This document shows positions 35,522 through 48,026 of a stretch of 64,000 bases of DNA, in pieces. The stretch is taken from NCBI GenBank assembly GCA_911728455.2, contig OU452233.1, forward strand, positions 19,680,426-19,744,425, read 5' to 3'. Position 1 is the first letter of the stretch. Every line of letters starts with the position of its first letter. Made by a program: the position numbers and the translations under genes. The notes below the pieces were generated by a model. The model ran no database searches. It was not told where the DNA came from and was given only the letters and a program-made list of their open reading frames with translations. Origin of the DNA: Marthasterias glacialis (lineage: Eukaryota > Echinodermata > Asteroidea > Forcipulatida > Asteriidae).

Positions 35522-38500
35522 CCGACGGTACTTTGTATTAACTGCAATCCTAACTACAGTTGGGACGCCCCAACTGCAACACTCAAGTTGGGACGATTAT
35601 CAAGTTGGGACGGAACAGACCTACTCCTTTTTTTGAAATTTTGACTTGAAACTGAAAGGTCGTACAATCCAAGACGAAATTCCAAAAAAGGAGTAGAGTG
35701 CCCCAGAGTTACTGGGTCTGATCTAGTGTAGTGGTCGGTTGACAGACACTGTTTCCAACTAGCCCCATAAACATGATAAACATGATAAACAACATTACAA
35801 ATTATTTCGATAATGCATGCAGTCCCAATCCACTCCGACCGACAGAATAGTGCCAACTCACTTTGAAGTGGATTGACACTATTTATGGGGGTAACTAGAC
35901 CCAGTAACTGGGGCGCTGTACTCCTTTTTTGAGATTTTTGACATTATCTGTCGTACTAGCACGACAGATAATGTCAAAAATCTCAAAAAAGGAGTACAGC
36001 GCCCCAGTTACTGGGTCTAGGGGGTAACATAACCCAGTAACTGTGGCGCTGAACTCCTTATAATATATTTAGATTTTGACATCGATTGTATGTAGCAACT
36101 GGACCGCGGACATGATGGAGTGGATTTAAAATGAATCTGTGTGATAGCTTGTTCAAAAAAATTGCGAAAGACTCAACAAAATTGCTGGAAAATCGCCGAC
36201 TGGCGTCTCAAGATATTCAAGTCCCCACACGCCAACACGCAATCCACATAGAAGTTCCATTGGTCATGATTTGCCGAGCGTGTGCTCTACACAGCTGGTA
36301 ACCTGCGTTGACTGCGCAAAACAATATGCAAGTATTGAGGGGATCAGCGAACACTCAAGTCCTTTTTGTTTTTTGTATTTGTAGTAAAATGCAGATCGTA
36401 ATGACTGCACTTTTAGTTGGCCTAAAAATCATTGATTTGGAGAACAGAAAATGATTGTTAGTACCGGAAAATGATCGTGAGTACAATAGACCGATTGCGT
36501 GACCAATGTTTACATGTGAAACATTACTTGCGAAATTTTCAAATAGGCAAAAGAATCAAACAGTTTTGAAAAGCAATTTCTTTGGATGATTCAGCTTCAA
36601 AACTTTGAAATTCTTGTGTTGAAAAGTGTGTGATCGCGATCGTCTGGCCTAAACGTTTCGTCGTGCACTAGTAGTACACATCGTGTACCTTATATGTATT
36701 GTTACTTGTACAATTTCCAAGACTTGGTGGAACTGTCCTTATTGGCTTTATTCAGCCACACGAAGGTCACTGGTACAAACTCTGGAATATTTTTCGAATA
36801 AACAAATGCAACAATCATCATGTACCGTACCGCACTTTCCTATGGAGGACGTTGTGTTTGTTTACATTTAATACCCACAATAGATCACATGACGGGGGTC
36901 TTGCAATTGGTCTATTACATTAAATGTATTTTATTTTATCTTTTGATATCTTGAAAAGCCAGCAGGCAATTTTCCAGCAATTTTGTTGAGTCTTTCGCAA
37001 TTTTTTTGAACAGGGTATCACAGATTTTAAATCCGCTCCGTGGTCCAGTTGCTACACATATCATGCTTTGGCGGCTAAGTACGACCGATATTGTCAAAAT
37101 CTCAAAAAAGAAGTTCAGTGCCCCAGTTACTGGGTCTAGGGCTAATGTAAATGGATACGTCATGTTGTACGTTGATTACCTGCCCACTAGGGTTTGTTTA
37201 ACAAGTTTGTTCTTTTGTGGAGCTTTTGTTATAAGATTTTCCCTGTTTGGTTTTCAGAATAATAGCATCGGGCATATCAACAGATGTCTTAAATATTAAT
37301 TTTCTTTTCTCTAGTTTATTTCTTAAGTTTTTATGGAGGTACATGTTTGGTAAAAGTACTGTATCTCACCGCCTCTTTTCAACTTGTTCTAATCATGAAA
37401 GAAGTAAAATGTCTACCTCCGTCTTATGATTTAAATCTTAATCTAATCTGGGTGAATTAATGATGGGTGAAAAAGTGGTGGTTAGATTTGACACCTTTTC
37501 CCTAATTCCTCCATGATTATAATTTGTTTTGAGGACAATTTGATCTCTCACGTCACTGCTGTTAATTTATAATTTAACCTTTACACAAATTATGATGACC
37601 ATGTTTGATTTGTTTAATCCATTTAAAGTAAGCCTGATTACTATGTCAACTGTTAAAGGGGCTGTGTTGCATGATTATAGCAGTAAATTGAATAACTCAG
37701 TTACTACGCGCATGTGGGCACCAGCGGTCACATCACAAGTTGACAAAGACGGCACCCTTTGTGATTTGCCAACAAGCGTGCGTGTGTGCAGTATCTGGGT
37801 GAGAGTTGATCTTTCCATGCACAGACACAGGCCTGCTGTAGTCATGATGACACATCCCCTTCAAACTATATCAATAGCCAAAGATAATCAACAAATATAA
37901 ACGTTTTTATTACATTTTCCAAATTGATATTGAGGACACAGATAAGAAAATTAAACGTTGCTCAAGTGTGTTAAGATTCTAACATGATTTTTTTTTGTCA
38001 AACCACTGTTTAGGGTCCTTCACGTCCTGGAACTGGTCCGAGAAGTAAGACTAATCAACAAAACAATTCTAAAGGGGGCGAGTTTTCAAACGATAAGAAG
38101 TATAAAAACAAGCTGATCAAGAAGAGAGGGCCATGTAATCAGAAAGACCAAGGCAATGTGGCAGGACAGGTGAGTCTTTTTATATTTTAAACATTGAAAC
38201 AATTTACAATGTGGCACATGAGATCCAAGATGGAATTGAGGAAGAATTTGTAAACTATTTTGTTTTGACAGGCCCCTTACTCTGATGACAGTCCACATTA
38301 CTGTGATGTGTGTGACCGAGGGTTTAAAGTTCAGGAGTTACTGGATGATCACTTGAAACAACACACAAAGGTAAATCCTATATTGCTCTCATCAGATTAA
38401 TAATTGGTGCTGTACTTGAATATGATGCTTGAACAACTAACCTCTAAATTTTTTATAATAACATGAAGATTTAGTGTTACCACTCAGTCATCACCTGCCA

Positions 38501-41500
38501 AACAGGTTAATGATCTGTCCTTATCAATGATATAATTGACTGTTAATGATATTCTTCTATTTTGTCTTGTTATGTGTATTTCAGTGTAGTCATCCAGGAT
38601 GTAGGTTTGAAGCTCATTTTAAGGTTGTCAAGAACCACATCAAGATGCAGCATGGTCCAGGAAGCAAGAAGGTTGCATGGTTGGACACCTCAGAAGAGAT
38701 TTCCAGATGGAGGGAGGAGAGGAGAAGGTTGGCACAGCTCAGCAATATTGTCCCAGTTGTTAAACAATGATTCCCAGCTTTTCAGGGTTAAGGCATCGGT
38801 TCAAATATTTCATGCTTTAGGTTTCATACAATACATGTAAAAAGCATGTTTAGCATAATATATGCTAATTAATATACAAAATATACAATATATTTTGTTC
38901 ATTTTTGATAGACCAAGCTGAAAAAAATGCTTGTGAGTTGCACTCAAGTGTAATCATTCACCCTCACTTTTAATTGGTTAAGTTGACTAAAGATTGTTCT
39001 CTAGAAAATTATCCTTCAAAGACATGGTGAGTTTTTTAACCATACAACTGGTTTTAACAAAGAGTTAATATTTACTGATGCATTTATAAATTTACAAATT
39101 TCCAACTCTAAGACAAAGCAGTTATTTTTCCTGAATTATTTGTTGAATACAGAAACTATCCATCTGCTGTTAACATTGCAAAGAAAGAGGAAATGTGTAG
39201 AAGTAACAAAAGACAAGGAGTTGCACTTCAGAACAAGTATTTTGGGTAAGACTGAAAACTCTTTCTTTATTTTTAAAATGTTTCTTTAATTTATTTTAAA
39301 TGTCTCATATAAAAATCCTTAAAAAAAAGTATGAACCACACTTGTTTAAGACTTTTTTCCAACCGCTAATCAGTGATCTTTATCATGGACATCCAGTGAA
39401 AGTGAGAATCTGTCCTCTGAAAGACATTCAGAGTCCCCTCATTGAGGGGAATTTTTGAGCAGATGTAATAATTGTCAGATTAGCTCCTTAGCTGATGGGA
39501 GGCCATCTTAATTCATTTTAAGGCAAAGCCTAAAACTAATTGTAACAATCTATATTCTTATTTGTCAATAAATTAATTAGGAAGATGTTGTAATATTTAT
39601 TTGGTTGCAGCAAAATGAGACAGTATGAACAAAACAAACATCAGCTGGGAGGGCAAACCAAGGATCATGGCATAGATGCAAAGAGGCGAAGGATAGACAC
39701 GACTCAGAGTGGTGATGATACTCACCTTGATTCCATAGGTCAGTTCACAAAAATATTCCAATCAATGCTGACTCTGTGTGGTTTTGCTTTAATTTGATGG
39801 ATTCAGTACAGAGTGGCTTAAGTATCACTATCGATAGGAGACAAAAATAGAGTGTACTCATTCATCAGAAGCCACAGGTTTAAATACTTAGCTTTTTATG
39901 GATCAGGAGGACTTGTTGAAGCTGTAATTAGGTTGAATTCTTTACATTTCACTGATTATTCTTAGTCTCCACTTTGACTCCTTGTACAGATTCAAATAAG
40001 ATCAACCACCAAGATGAGACAGCTTCTACTACGCTAACGGAGGGGTCTCTGGCAGCCCTTGCAGTAGCGTATGATGAAAGTGAAGATGAAATGACCGAAA
40101 AGCAGCAAGGTTCTCTTCATATTATAGATCTTCCTGCTAAATACTGATTCCATTTACTACAAAAAAATAAACCACTCTTGGGATAAAAATAGGATGACTT
40201 TGTTGTGATGAAAGACTATTTTTATCATTCGCAGACCAAGTGGTGATCATTAATTTCAGACCACTGTTAAAAGACAAGAGTAAAACCCAAATAATCCCAT
40301 CACTTTTTGAAAGATTGCATTCATTCAAACTCTCTGTCGTCAATAATTTGATGAGTTACAGTTTGTCAGAGAAGCGGTAAAAAAATAACAAATAAAGTAA
40401 AACAAATTAAAAATGTGGCAGCATGAAATAATATAGTCTGCTTGATAGTAGTATTATTTTCATTCCTCTTTTCAAGCGCCAATATTCAATGGAAGCATTG
40501 ATCATTATGAATCATATTTTTTTTATCATGATGTATATGAGAGTGAACTTTTCCTTAATATATTATTTTTTTTCTTTATAAAATCCTCTCAAATGACTCC
40601 AGTAAAGGGACATCAGCAGAATGTATTCACTGGTCGCACAAACACTCAAGTGCGCTTTCAAAACCAGTATGGACGGAAGAATAAAGGTAAAAATAGGAAG
40701 ACGCATCGAGGTACAAGGGCTGGCAAACAAGTTAAAGAAAGAGAACGCAGGAAACAGGAACTGAGACGAAGGCCTAGCCTATTGGAAATGGTTAGTGTAA
40801 TCAAAAGATATTAATCAATTTTGGGAAGAACAAAGAAAAATTGACTGGAGCGGAATTTGAACCTGTGACCACCAGCTCAACGTACTGGATGCTCTACCAA
40901 CTGAGCTATCCAGCGCTAATGTTGGCACTCTCCCTATTCTGTCAATATCTTTGTTCAGCAGTCAGAAGCCATTCAACCGGAAACCCCCTCCCCCCCCAAA
41001 AAAAAAAAAACAAAAAAACAGAAAAATCAAATTGAAAGCTTTGACTTATTTAGATGAACTTGGTATTACACATCAAAATTATCTATCATTTGCATAAGAA
41101 TCGAAGTTCCCAAGAATCTAAATAAAAACACATTGCCTTTATAAAATTAATATCATACAAAACCTTAACCCCTACACAACAAGATCCAACATTTCTAAAT
41201 CTGTGTTGTACTATGTTGCGCAGGGAATTCTGTGGCTTCCTCGCATGTGTGTGTGAGTGTTGTTGCACAACACAACAGTATCCACATATGGACCTTGTTG
41301 CTTGGGGCAAGCCACTCACATTGATAAGTGTTGTATGGTGTTGGACTGCGCATATACAATGTAACACTGTGTGGTATGGTGAAAGGATAGGGTTTTAAGT
41401 TTGTGTTGTAATATATTGGTAAACTGAACCTATGTTAATTAATTTTGGACACATTACACACTGACCCACATGTGTTGCTACACTTTACGTACATTTTCAA

Positions 41501-42172
41501 TTTTTGCCAATAGCAGGCTTTAACATTAAACAAGTATTACAATTTCTTTTTTGTGTTGTTTTTAAAGTTAAAATTCAGTTTATAGTCTTAACATGTAAAT
41601 GGGCAATTAACGCTTACCTGTCGATGTAAATTTGGCAGGATAAAAATTTCTTAAAGAGGAACAACACCACAACCAGGATGGAGAAAACACTGTGAAATGT
41701 CTTGCTTGAAACAAATTCATTGAAAAGTTTGGACTAATTAAAGGTGTTTGTATTTTCACTCTTACATCAGCTTTTGGCTCCAGATATACGACGTGAGCGC
41801 AACATCATTTTACAATGTGTGCGATATGTTGTCCAGAAAGACTTCTTTGAAACAGGCGAACCAAACACAAGGACCCAAGAATCGGAGGGAAAAATTTCCA
41901 AACCCTGCCCAAAGAAAGTTTCTTCTGCTGTAGAAGATAGTCTGAGCAAATCTGGGACCAGACAAGACTCTGATGCCAGAGATGAAAGTGAAACTCAAGT
42001 ATCTGTCGTAACATCAGAGGAGGCTGACTATTCCAAGGTTATTAGGACTATGGAGGAGAAAAGTCCATTGTCTCAAGAAATTCTTGCTGGAATTAAAGAT
42101 GAGACTCCCACAGTAACAAACGATAATATCCCTCTTGGTCTTGGAGGATGTGTTGGAAACGAGGAATCCTGA
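34457..42172 (+). CDS. NUFIP1: NUFIP1: nuclear FMRP-interacting protein / snoRNP assembly factor
   Basis: RNA-binding nuclear protein that helps assemble box C/D snoRNPs (yeast Rsa1 counterpart) and binds FMRP. Exons: 34457-34897, 38014-38169, 38272-38370, 38585-38727, 39153-39245, 39611-39738, 39990-40109, 40603-40790, 41771-42172; 589 residues, phases all agree (human about 495). Proline-rich N-terminus; C2H2 finger [26 protein letters not shown]-like second finger [28 protein letters not shown]1 core motif [13 protein letters not shown] and NKYFGKMRQYEQ; C-terminal conserved block [26 protein letters not shown]. The donor after exon 4 is GTTGGC, non-standard beyond GT; if skipped, the frame runs on to a stop at 38768. 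The final exon extends past the family's usual C-terminus with an acidic tail. That this gene sits in a window with intronic C/D snoRNAs is probably coincidence. Confidence 0.93.
34936..35720. mobile_element. GACCCAGTAACTGGGG-family MITE split by a nested insertion
   Basis: Left end TAGACCCAGTA at 34936 and right end GTTACTGGGTCT at 35720. The left arm is heavily decayed. A second element (34982-35633) is inserted at the TA of the family's conserved GCTGTACTCC, leaving GCTG-TA on the left and TA-CTCCTTTTTT on the right. Confidence 0.8.
34982..35633. mobile_element. Non-autonomous DNA transposon with GACCTGTTCCGTCCCAACTTG ends
   Basis: A 652-bp element with inverted ends GACCTGTTCCGTCCCAACTTG / CAAGTTGGGACGGAACAGACC and several internal copies of CCAACTATAGTTGG and CCCAACTTGAGTGTT. 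TA flanks both ends. It contains a (GT)n microsatellite near 35485-35517. No transposase frame is present. Confidence 0.85.
35896..36019. mobile_element. Palindromic TA-flanked MITE (GACCCAGTAACTGGGG family), copy 2
   Basis: A 124-bp near-perfect hairpin, TA-flanked, very close to the copy at 20583-20706, with loop GTACTAGCAC. It is in NUFIP1 intron 1, only 10 bp before the long family member at 36030. Confidence 0.92.
36030..37138. mobile_element. 1.1-kb long-inverted-repeat element of the same family
   Basis: Ends TAACCCAGTAACTGTGGCGC and GCCCCAGTTACTGGGTCTA bound a 1109-bp element. The outer 200 bp at each side are inverted copies (TTGCGAAAGACTCAACAAAA and GCTGGAAAATCGCC mirrored at about 36940-37020). 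The centre has no transposase. It could be the longer parent of the hairpin MITEs. Confidence 0.85.
40843..40916 (-). repeat. tRNA-like sequence (tRNA-derived SINE or tRNA pseudogene)
   Basis: On the minus strand there is an A-box TAGCTCAGTTGGTAGAGC and a B-box GGTTCAAATTC at normal spacing, with a possible CCAG...CTGG anticodon stem around ACGTTG. The acceptor stem pairs poorly (GCGCTGG against CTCCAGT) and the T stem is weak, so it is not a functional tRNA. It is in NUFIP1 intron 8. Confidence 0.65.
41164..41399. mobile_element. Probable MITE with CTTAACCCCTA ends
   Basis: Left end CCTTAACCCCTACACAACA and right end GGTGAAAGGATAGGGTTTTAAG are imperfect inverted repeats around 236 bp rich in TGTTGT/ACAACA. 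The ends resemble the family at 5791-5990. It is in NUFIP1 intron 8. Confidence 0.5.
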
Positions 42173-42768
42173 GGTTGAGTCAGACACAAATCAGCTTAAA
42201 AATAACAAACCTCTGAATAATCCTGTTGCACTCAAAGATAAGTCTTCTGTGGCAACTGATGACAAAGTTACTTCAGGTCTTGGTAGAGGATTGGACATTT
42301 TGAACAATGACAACTCTAGCACTGAGTGAAGGAAATCTTTATGTGGGGACAATTATGAACATAACAATCTTGTTGAAATTGATATGGAATTGATATGGAT
42401 TTGAAAGGAAAAGTAGACAATTGCTTTAAGAAGATTCAGTGGAAAGACTGATGGAAAAAACTTTTAATCAAACGAGGATGGGGACACAAGAGAATGTTGA
42501 GGAATCTTTATGGACTTTGAGTTTACAAAGCAATCACAAACAATGGAAGCCTTCCATTAGTTGTTAATGTATGTGAAAGTACATGTAGATGAAAAATTGT
42601 CATTTTAACCAGTTTGCTTCGGGATTTAAAGTCCTTTTCAATCAAAAAGCAACTATTATTCTAGCCACTAATAATTTGTTTTTGTATATTGTTTGCAGTG
42701 CCTTTTCCCAGGGCACAGAACCATGACCCCATGGACGACTTGAAACAGTTGCCTGTGTACACACAAAC

Positions 42769-43218
42769 CAGGGTTGTAGACCTCGAGACCGAATTTGTTG
42801 AGGTCTCGGCTGTTTCCAGGTCTCAATTTTTAAGACTCGGTCTTGGTCTTGGAGCAAAGGTTTTGGGGTCTTGTTTCGATAAGCATAAAAAAATATATAA
42901 AAATATAAAAAGTAACCCAAAGAATAACAAATCCTCGAAAGGGTAATATCAAGCTTGCTCAGTATTTTTGTTGTTGTTGGAGGGGGCATAGTGCAATCGA
43001 AAATTGTTCTACGTAATGGCTATGAGACAACCATAGTAAAGGCCGTGTGAAGCCATCATACGAGAAAAAAAAAGCAGTTATTCAGCATTAAAAATCCATT
43101 GAAAATAAAGAAAAATGCCTTTAAAAATTGTTTATCGTTGACAGTACAGATTTGTCTGAGGTCTCCCACTTGTTCTCGGTCTCAGTCTTGGGAGTTTGTT
43201 GTCACGACTACATCACTG
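42769..43218. mobile_element. hAT-like non-autonomous element
   Basis: Ends CAGGGTTGTAGAC...GTCACGACTACATCACTG are hAT-type terminal repeats (CAGNG start, CNCTG end). Both sides carry subterminal GGTCTCGG / GTCTTGGTCTTGG motifs. The flanking octamers ACACAAAC and ACGCAATT match at only 5 of 8 positions, so a target duplication is uncertain. Confidence 0.65.
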
Positions 43219-44877
43219 ACGCAATTTGCTAAAGTGTCTCACCTCACATGGCCTGTTGACATAGAAACTTGAATGCCAGTTTATAAGCATGCAGCTATAA
43301 GAGTTTTGCATGTTATTGCATACTCCAAAGCAAACTGATTAACATCCAATGAAGACAGAAAAGCAGGGAAACTGCATTTTAAGCCTCCCCAATTCAGCAA
43401 CAATTTGATAGAGATTTTAAATTTGTACAGGCATTGTGCTTTTTTTTTTACTGTAAGCAGATTTGGCTTAGGTAAAGCAACAATTTGCTAAGCAAATTTT
43501 CTGCTAACTTGCAGTGAGCATTTTTAACAGCTTGTGAAATTGACCTCACACTGCGTTAACTTATTTGAATAACCCTCCCGACAAATTGTTTTTAAATACA
43601 GTGAAACTTTGTTGATGCAAAAATTATGCTTTTATAATACATATCTTTTTATTCATTTCTTTTTCAATGTCCTTTTGATACCATTATAGTACTTAAAGTT
43701 ATACACAAAAATGTCTGAATAAACAAATTGATGCACATTGTTTGTTATTTGGGTTAAGAAAGTGGAAAATTCAAATATGGTCACGTTTGACAAAATTAGA
43801 TGAACAATTGAGGGAGCTAAATTTTGTTGTTCAGCCAAAATGGGAGGGGCAGGGTGGGGGGGGGGGGGGAGGTTGGAGCACCCAATATACGGTGGTTATA
43901 TAATTATCGGTGTAACAAATAATATTCTTTACCCCATGCAAGTAACATTACATATTAAAATGTACATTCCCTTTAACAGTTGTAGTGATTGTGTGGGCAT
44001 AAAACATCAGATGAAGTTTTTATTCTGCTGAGTTACATCAAGCAAGTCTTCCATTCATCATTAATAAAAATAAAACAAACTGATTCATCAAAATTTCCAT
44101 ACGTACATGTATATCTTGGTTTGAATGTGTCCTCTATCAGATTGTGCACTCATGCCCCACCCCCCATTTTCAGCAAGTGTAAAATGAAAACGGGGTGGCA
44201 GTGCAAATTCATTGTTTTATTTTGTATTAATTTCTCAGGATCTAGCTCTCTAAGGTAAAGAAAGGTTTTATTCATCCAGTTTTGAGTTCCTTATGCAATA
44301 CAAAAATGAACAGGAAAGTTTCACTCTGGACTTAAAATGACAAATCTTTATATTTGTTTTCTTCATTCGGTTTATGACAAGTTGAGGCAACAATGTGGTT
44401 GTTCTGCCAAAGGAGAAATAAGTTAGCCATTGAAAATATGAAAATAAATAAACCTTGACATAAGTGAACATTTCCATTGTGACAGTTTCCTTGCTTGTAT
44501 CCCAAATTTGCCACGCAATATTTTCTGCTCAAAGATACATGTAGTTAGTTAATATTGGTTGAGTAAATTAATTCCCATCATGGCATACTTAAATTAAAAA
44601 AACACAACAATCAACCAACCTGTGAAAATATATATTTTTGTGGAAAGCAACTACTTTGAAATTAAATTTTGTCAATACACCTGTACATGCACATTAAAAC
44701 AAGCTGAGGTGTTGCCACTGTTATCTTTGTAATTGATTGATTACTTGTACATGTTTACACAAATGATGGCAGTTGTCATTTGTTACAAAGGGACTAGACT
44801 ATGGTCCCACCAGAGCCTATGCATTGTGTTATAGGAAAAAAACAAGATAGTTGCACCAGGACTAAGGTCTACTCTGT

Positions 44878-45387
44878 GGGTGGGTTCAATTAGCTTCCCT
44901 GGGTCGACCCAGCTCTGACCCCATTGCGTTTGAATAGCTTTGACGCCATTGTTGTGGGTCATCTAGGTCAGCCACCAGTAACCTGCTTTTGGAGCTGACC
45001 CTGGTACATGACATCATGACAAAAACTTTTTCAATGGCCGCCATTTTTTTGTTATTCAGCAGGACACTTTTGAGAAGTTTGACACACATTTTCACACTAA
45101 AACAGCAACTTTGTGAGCATTTTGTAATTTTTGTCTTGATAGACGTGTACTTTTGTATTAAGCTGGACTTGTAAAAGAATTTAACATTGTAGTTTCACCA
45201 TTGAGCATAATTGTTTTATGATCTTTTCGTGAATCACAAAAGGTTTCGGACATAATGCTAACAATGAAAGTAATTCCGTTAGCTGTCCCAAGATGCAAGG
45301 GGAAGTTGGCGTTCAGTTAGCTCTTGTTGGGGGCTTACCCATATGAGCAAAACCGGGTCGACCCGGGCAAGTTAATCGAACGCACCA
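44878..45387. mobile_element. GGGTCGACCC-containing inverted-repeat element
   Basis: Left end GGGTGGGTTCAATTAGCTTCCCTGGGTCGACCC-type sequence is mirrored at the right end (GGGTCGACCCGGGCAAGTTAATCGAACGCACC) with about 75% identity over about 32 bp. The 510-bp interior has no coding sequence. Confidence 0.75.
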
Positions 45388-45628
45388 CATGGAACCATTA
45401 AAAGTACTACCTTAACCTCTGATCAATATTTCCTGAAGAGTTGTATGAATTTACTTTTAACCCCAAAATATCAACTCCAAAAGGTGATATTTCAGTAACT
45501 TATACTTTTCTTATTTTGCACAGCAGATGAGAAAACTTTGTGTTCCCCTCACTGTCAACTCTCCCCCCCCCCCAATATGAGACAAGGGTTGTAAAATTAT
45601 ACGAACTTCACTTTGGATTTGGACCTAA

Positions 45629-48026
45629 TCATAAGGTAGGGGAGTGCAGACAATGCCTGAAGTTGGACAGCAATGAACAAACACCCCACAGTTTGTTTGC
45701 AGACTCGGCTAAACTTAATGGAATAACAGAATCAAATATATGGTAGCCCTGTACATGTTGAAGTGCACTCTCGACAAAACTCTTCAGCTGTGAAATCTTT
45801 TGAGATTTTGGTGATTCCACTGTTCCGAATTTGTGTTGGTCCTTCCAGAATGGAGGGACAACAACTGTCGCCTTCTGGGGAAGTAAGTCTGTGGTTTCTT
45901 CTTCAAAGAATGTGTCTGGTGCCATGATTGTATCATGTTTATACAGTAAGTTCAGAATACCTGATGAATTCATCATGTCTATATCAGAGACGTATCCAGA
46001 ATAAAGATCACTGACAAATGTGACAGCTCCAAATGGACTCACACCCAGCAGTCCCTTGTAGGTGGTACAGACACTAAGTTGTGTTTTCGGATCAAATTCT
46101 TGTACCATGACTTTAGTGGTAGTGAGAATGATTCTGGTGCTTGGAAATGTCATCTTCAAACACTCTGGCATGTTTTCATTGATGGATTTGCGACTTGGCC
46201 AGATGCGCAATGAGCTCAGGGGAATGTACAAGTAGTTAATCCATGTCAACAAGATCCGAGTGACTGTCAACAATGATATGTTAAATCTAACAGCCAGATC
46301 CTGCTCACAAAAGCCTCGCCTCAGATGACACATTAACATGAAGAATTGGTCAATGAAGGGAAGTGACTCTCGTGTTACAGCCTCCCCACTTGACCATAAT
46401 CCATGGATACAATATTGCTGGACCTGCCACCACCTGAAAATACTTCCAGTTGGTTGTAATGCTATGAAAGCTGCTTTAAATGTGGCATAGTCACTGAAAC
46501 CGGTGTAGAATTCCATAGTTGCAGAGTCATAAGAGAACCTTTCCAAACAGAAGAGCTGATTGGTCAGGTGAACACAATATCTCTCCAGGACTTGGATATT
46601 ATCTCGAACATCTTGGAGTCTGTCCTCTGCTGGTTTGACAGAGTAGCTGTGATCTTGTGGACTTAAGAGTGCCTCTTTGTCTTCGGACTCCACAGTAGTT
46701 GCAGTCAATCCATTTTTCTGACATGGTTCAACATTAACTTTCTTTATAGGCTCTTGTCTGTACTTACAAAGAAAAATAATCATAAGATTGGTTAGGTTGG
46801 TATTCAAGTTGGTGTTAAAAGCAAATTAGCTCATCCTCGGTACACATCTGATTGACAAAATACACTTATCAAAAATTGCATAAATAATATCACATGACTG
46901 CACTGTTTTAATTATAAAATGTTCGATTACATATTTATGGAAATCAAGATTGCCTCAAAATCAAACATCAATACTGCAATTTGAATGTCTGACAAAACTC
47001 ATAAACAACGATGCTAATTATCTAAATGAACACTTGTTTTCAATTTGGGGGTTCTTTATAGCATCTTTAGTCTTTGGAAATTAAATGTGTCAGTGTTCAC
47101 TTGTAACAAAAGTTAAACTAAATGTATTAATAATTTAACATTATTAAAAGTTCATGAACAAATGATGTTCGTGGCTAAAGCAAAGCTTACCGCTGATATT
47201 TGACTCTGCCAGATGGTTGGAACTTGGATGGAATTACATCGGGTTTAATTTTGTGGAGTCCATTGAGGGTTTTAATGAAGTCACATTTCTTGAAATGCTT
47301 GGAGCAAACTCTTGTATGTTTTTTCAACTGTGGAAAAAGCAGGCATTACCAGTTAGTTGGTAATAAATTAGTATGGATTTGTAATTCATTTATTCTTTGC
47401 ACATTTTTATTTTACAGGTATTATTAGCAACTAGCAAGGATTTGGGGGTGGGTTGGGGCAGGTGCTAGATTTTTTTCATGGGGGGGGGGGGCACCTGATC
47501 TAGATATATAGAATTCATTAAAAACATGGTCCCTCTGCCCCCCCCCCCCCCACACACACTGAAAAGCAACTCGATGTCTAGACCCAGTAACTCACTGGGG
47601 CGCTGTACTCCTTTTAATGTATTTTTTTTGACATTGTCGCTACGACCGACAATGTCAAAAAAATTTAAAAATGAGTAGGGGGCCTACAGCGCCCCAGTCA
47701 CTGGGTCTACTCAATCATCAATGTCATAGAGTGGGACTAACTACATGGTGGAGGTGGAAACCAATGTCATGAGGAAATGAAACTCTCGTCGTAACCCGCA
47801 CGGACAGGTTAGTGCTGTGTTCTTAATCGTTCCTTCATGCTTTCAAATTCAATCACAAACAAGGGTTTTGCCTTACCACAAGGTTCAATCCGGTGCTTTC
47901 CACAATTCTAGCTACCCACTCATCTCTCAACCCTTCCACGACAGGGAAACGATGAAATGATAATTTCTTGTCGGGATCATTCCGCGAATCATTGCGACAA
48001 CTCGGTATGCAGCAGTAGTACACCAT
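45629..48026 (-). CDS. THAP-domain plus DDE_Tnp_4 transposase-derived protein
   Basis: Exons (minus): 48026-47877, 47327-47191, 46757-45629; 471 residues, phases agree. N-terminal THAP zinc finger (residues 1-90): CIPSC, SFHRFP, WVARI, CSKHFKKCDF, KPDVIPSKF. A helix-turn-helix region (FCEQDLAVRFNISLLTVTRI) precedes a C-terminal DDE_Tnp_4 fold: YKGLLGVSPFGAVTFVSDLY at about 329-348, then GYVSD, VVVPPFWKD, and FVESAL with Glu425. In active relatives the first catalytic Asp lies in a D-x-T/E motif, but here the position reads LTTTKV (308-313), and the MADRGF motif reads MAPDTF. I therefore read it as transposase-derived with eroded catalysis, possibly domesticated. No flanking terminal inverted repeats found. 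Confidence 0.85.
47579..47709. mobile_element. Palindromic TA-flanked MITE (GACCCAGTAACTGGGG family), copy 3
   Basis: A 131-bp hairpin with the same ends as 20583-20706 but more diverged in the arms (TTTTAATGTATTTT) and with small insertions. It lies in intron 1 of the THAP-DDE gene, next to C-runs at 47539-47550. Confidence 0.85.

Larger units (their letters stand above)
42173..45628. other. Spacer between the convergent NUFIP1 and THAP-DDE genes
   Basis: 3.5 kb with no convincing gene, holding the 3' UTRs of both neighbours and at least two inverted-repeat elements listed separately. A poly-G run lies at 43857-43869. Confidence 0.6.

Noticed and set aside
40843-40916. Functional tRNA gene
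   Set aside because: Acceptor and T stems do not pair well, so I kept it as a tRNA-like repeat.
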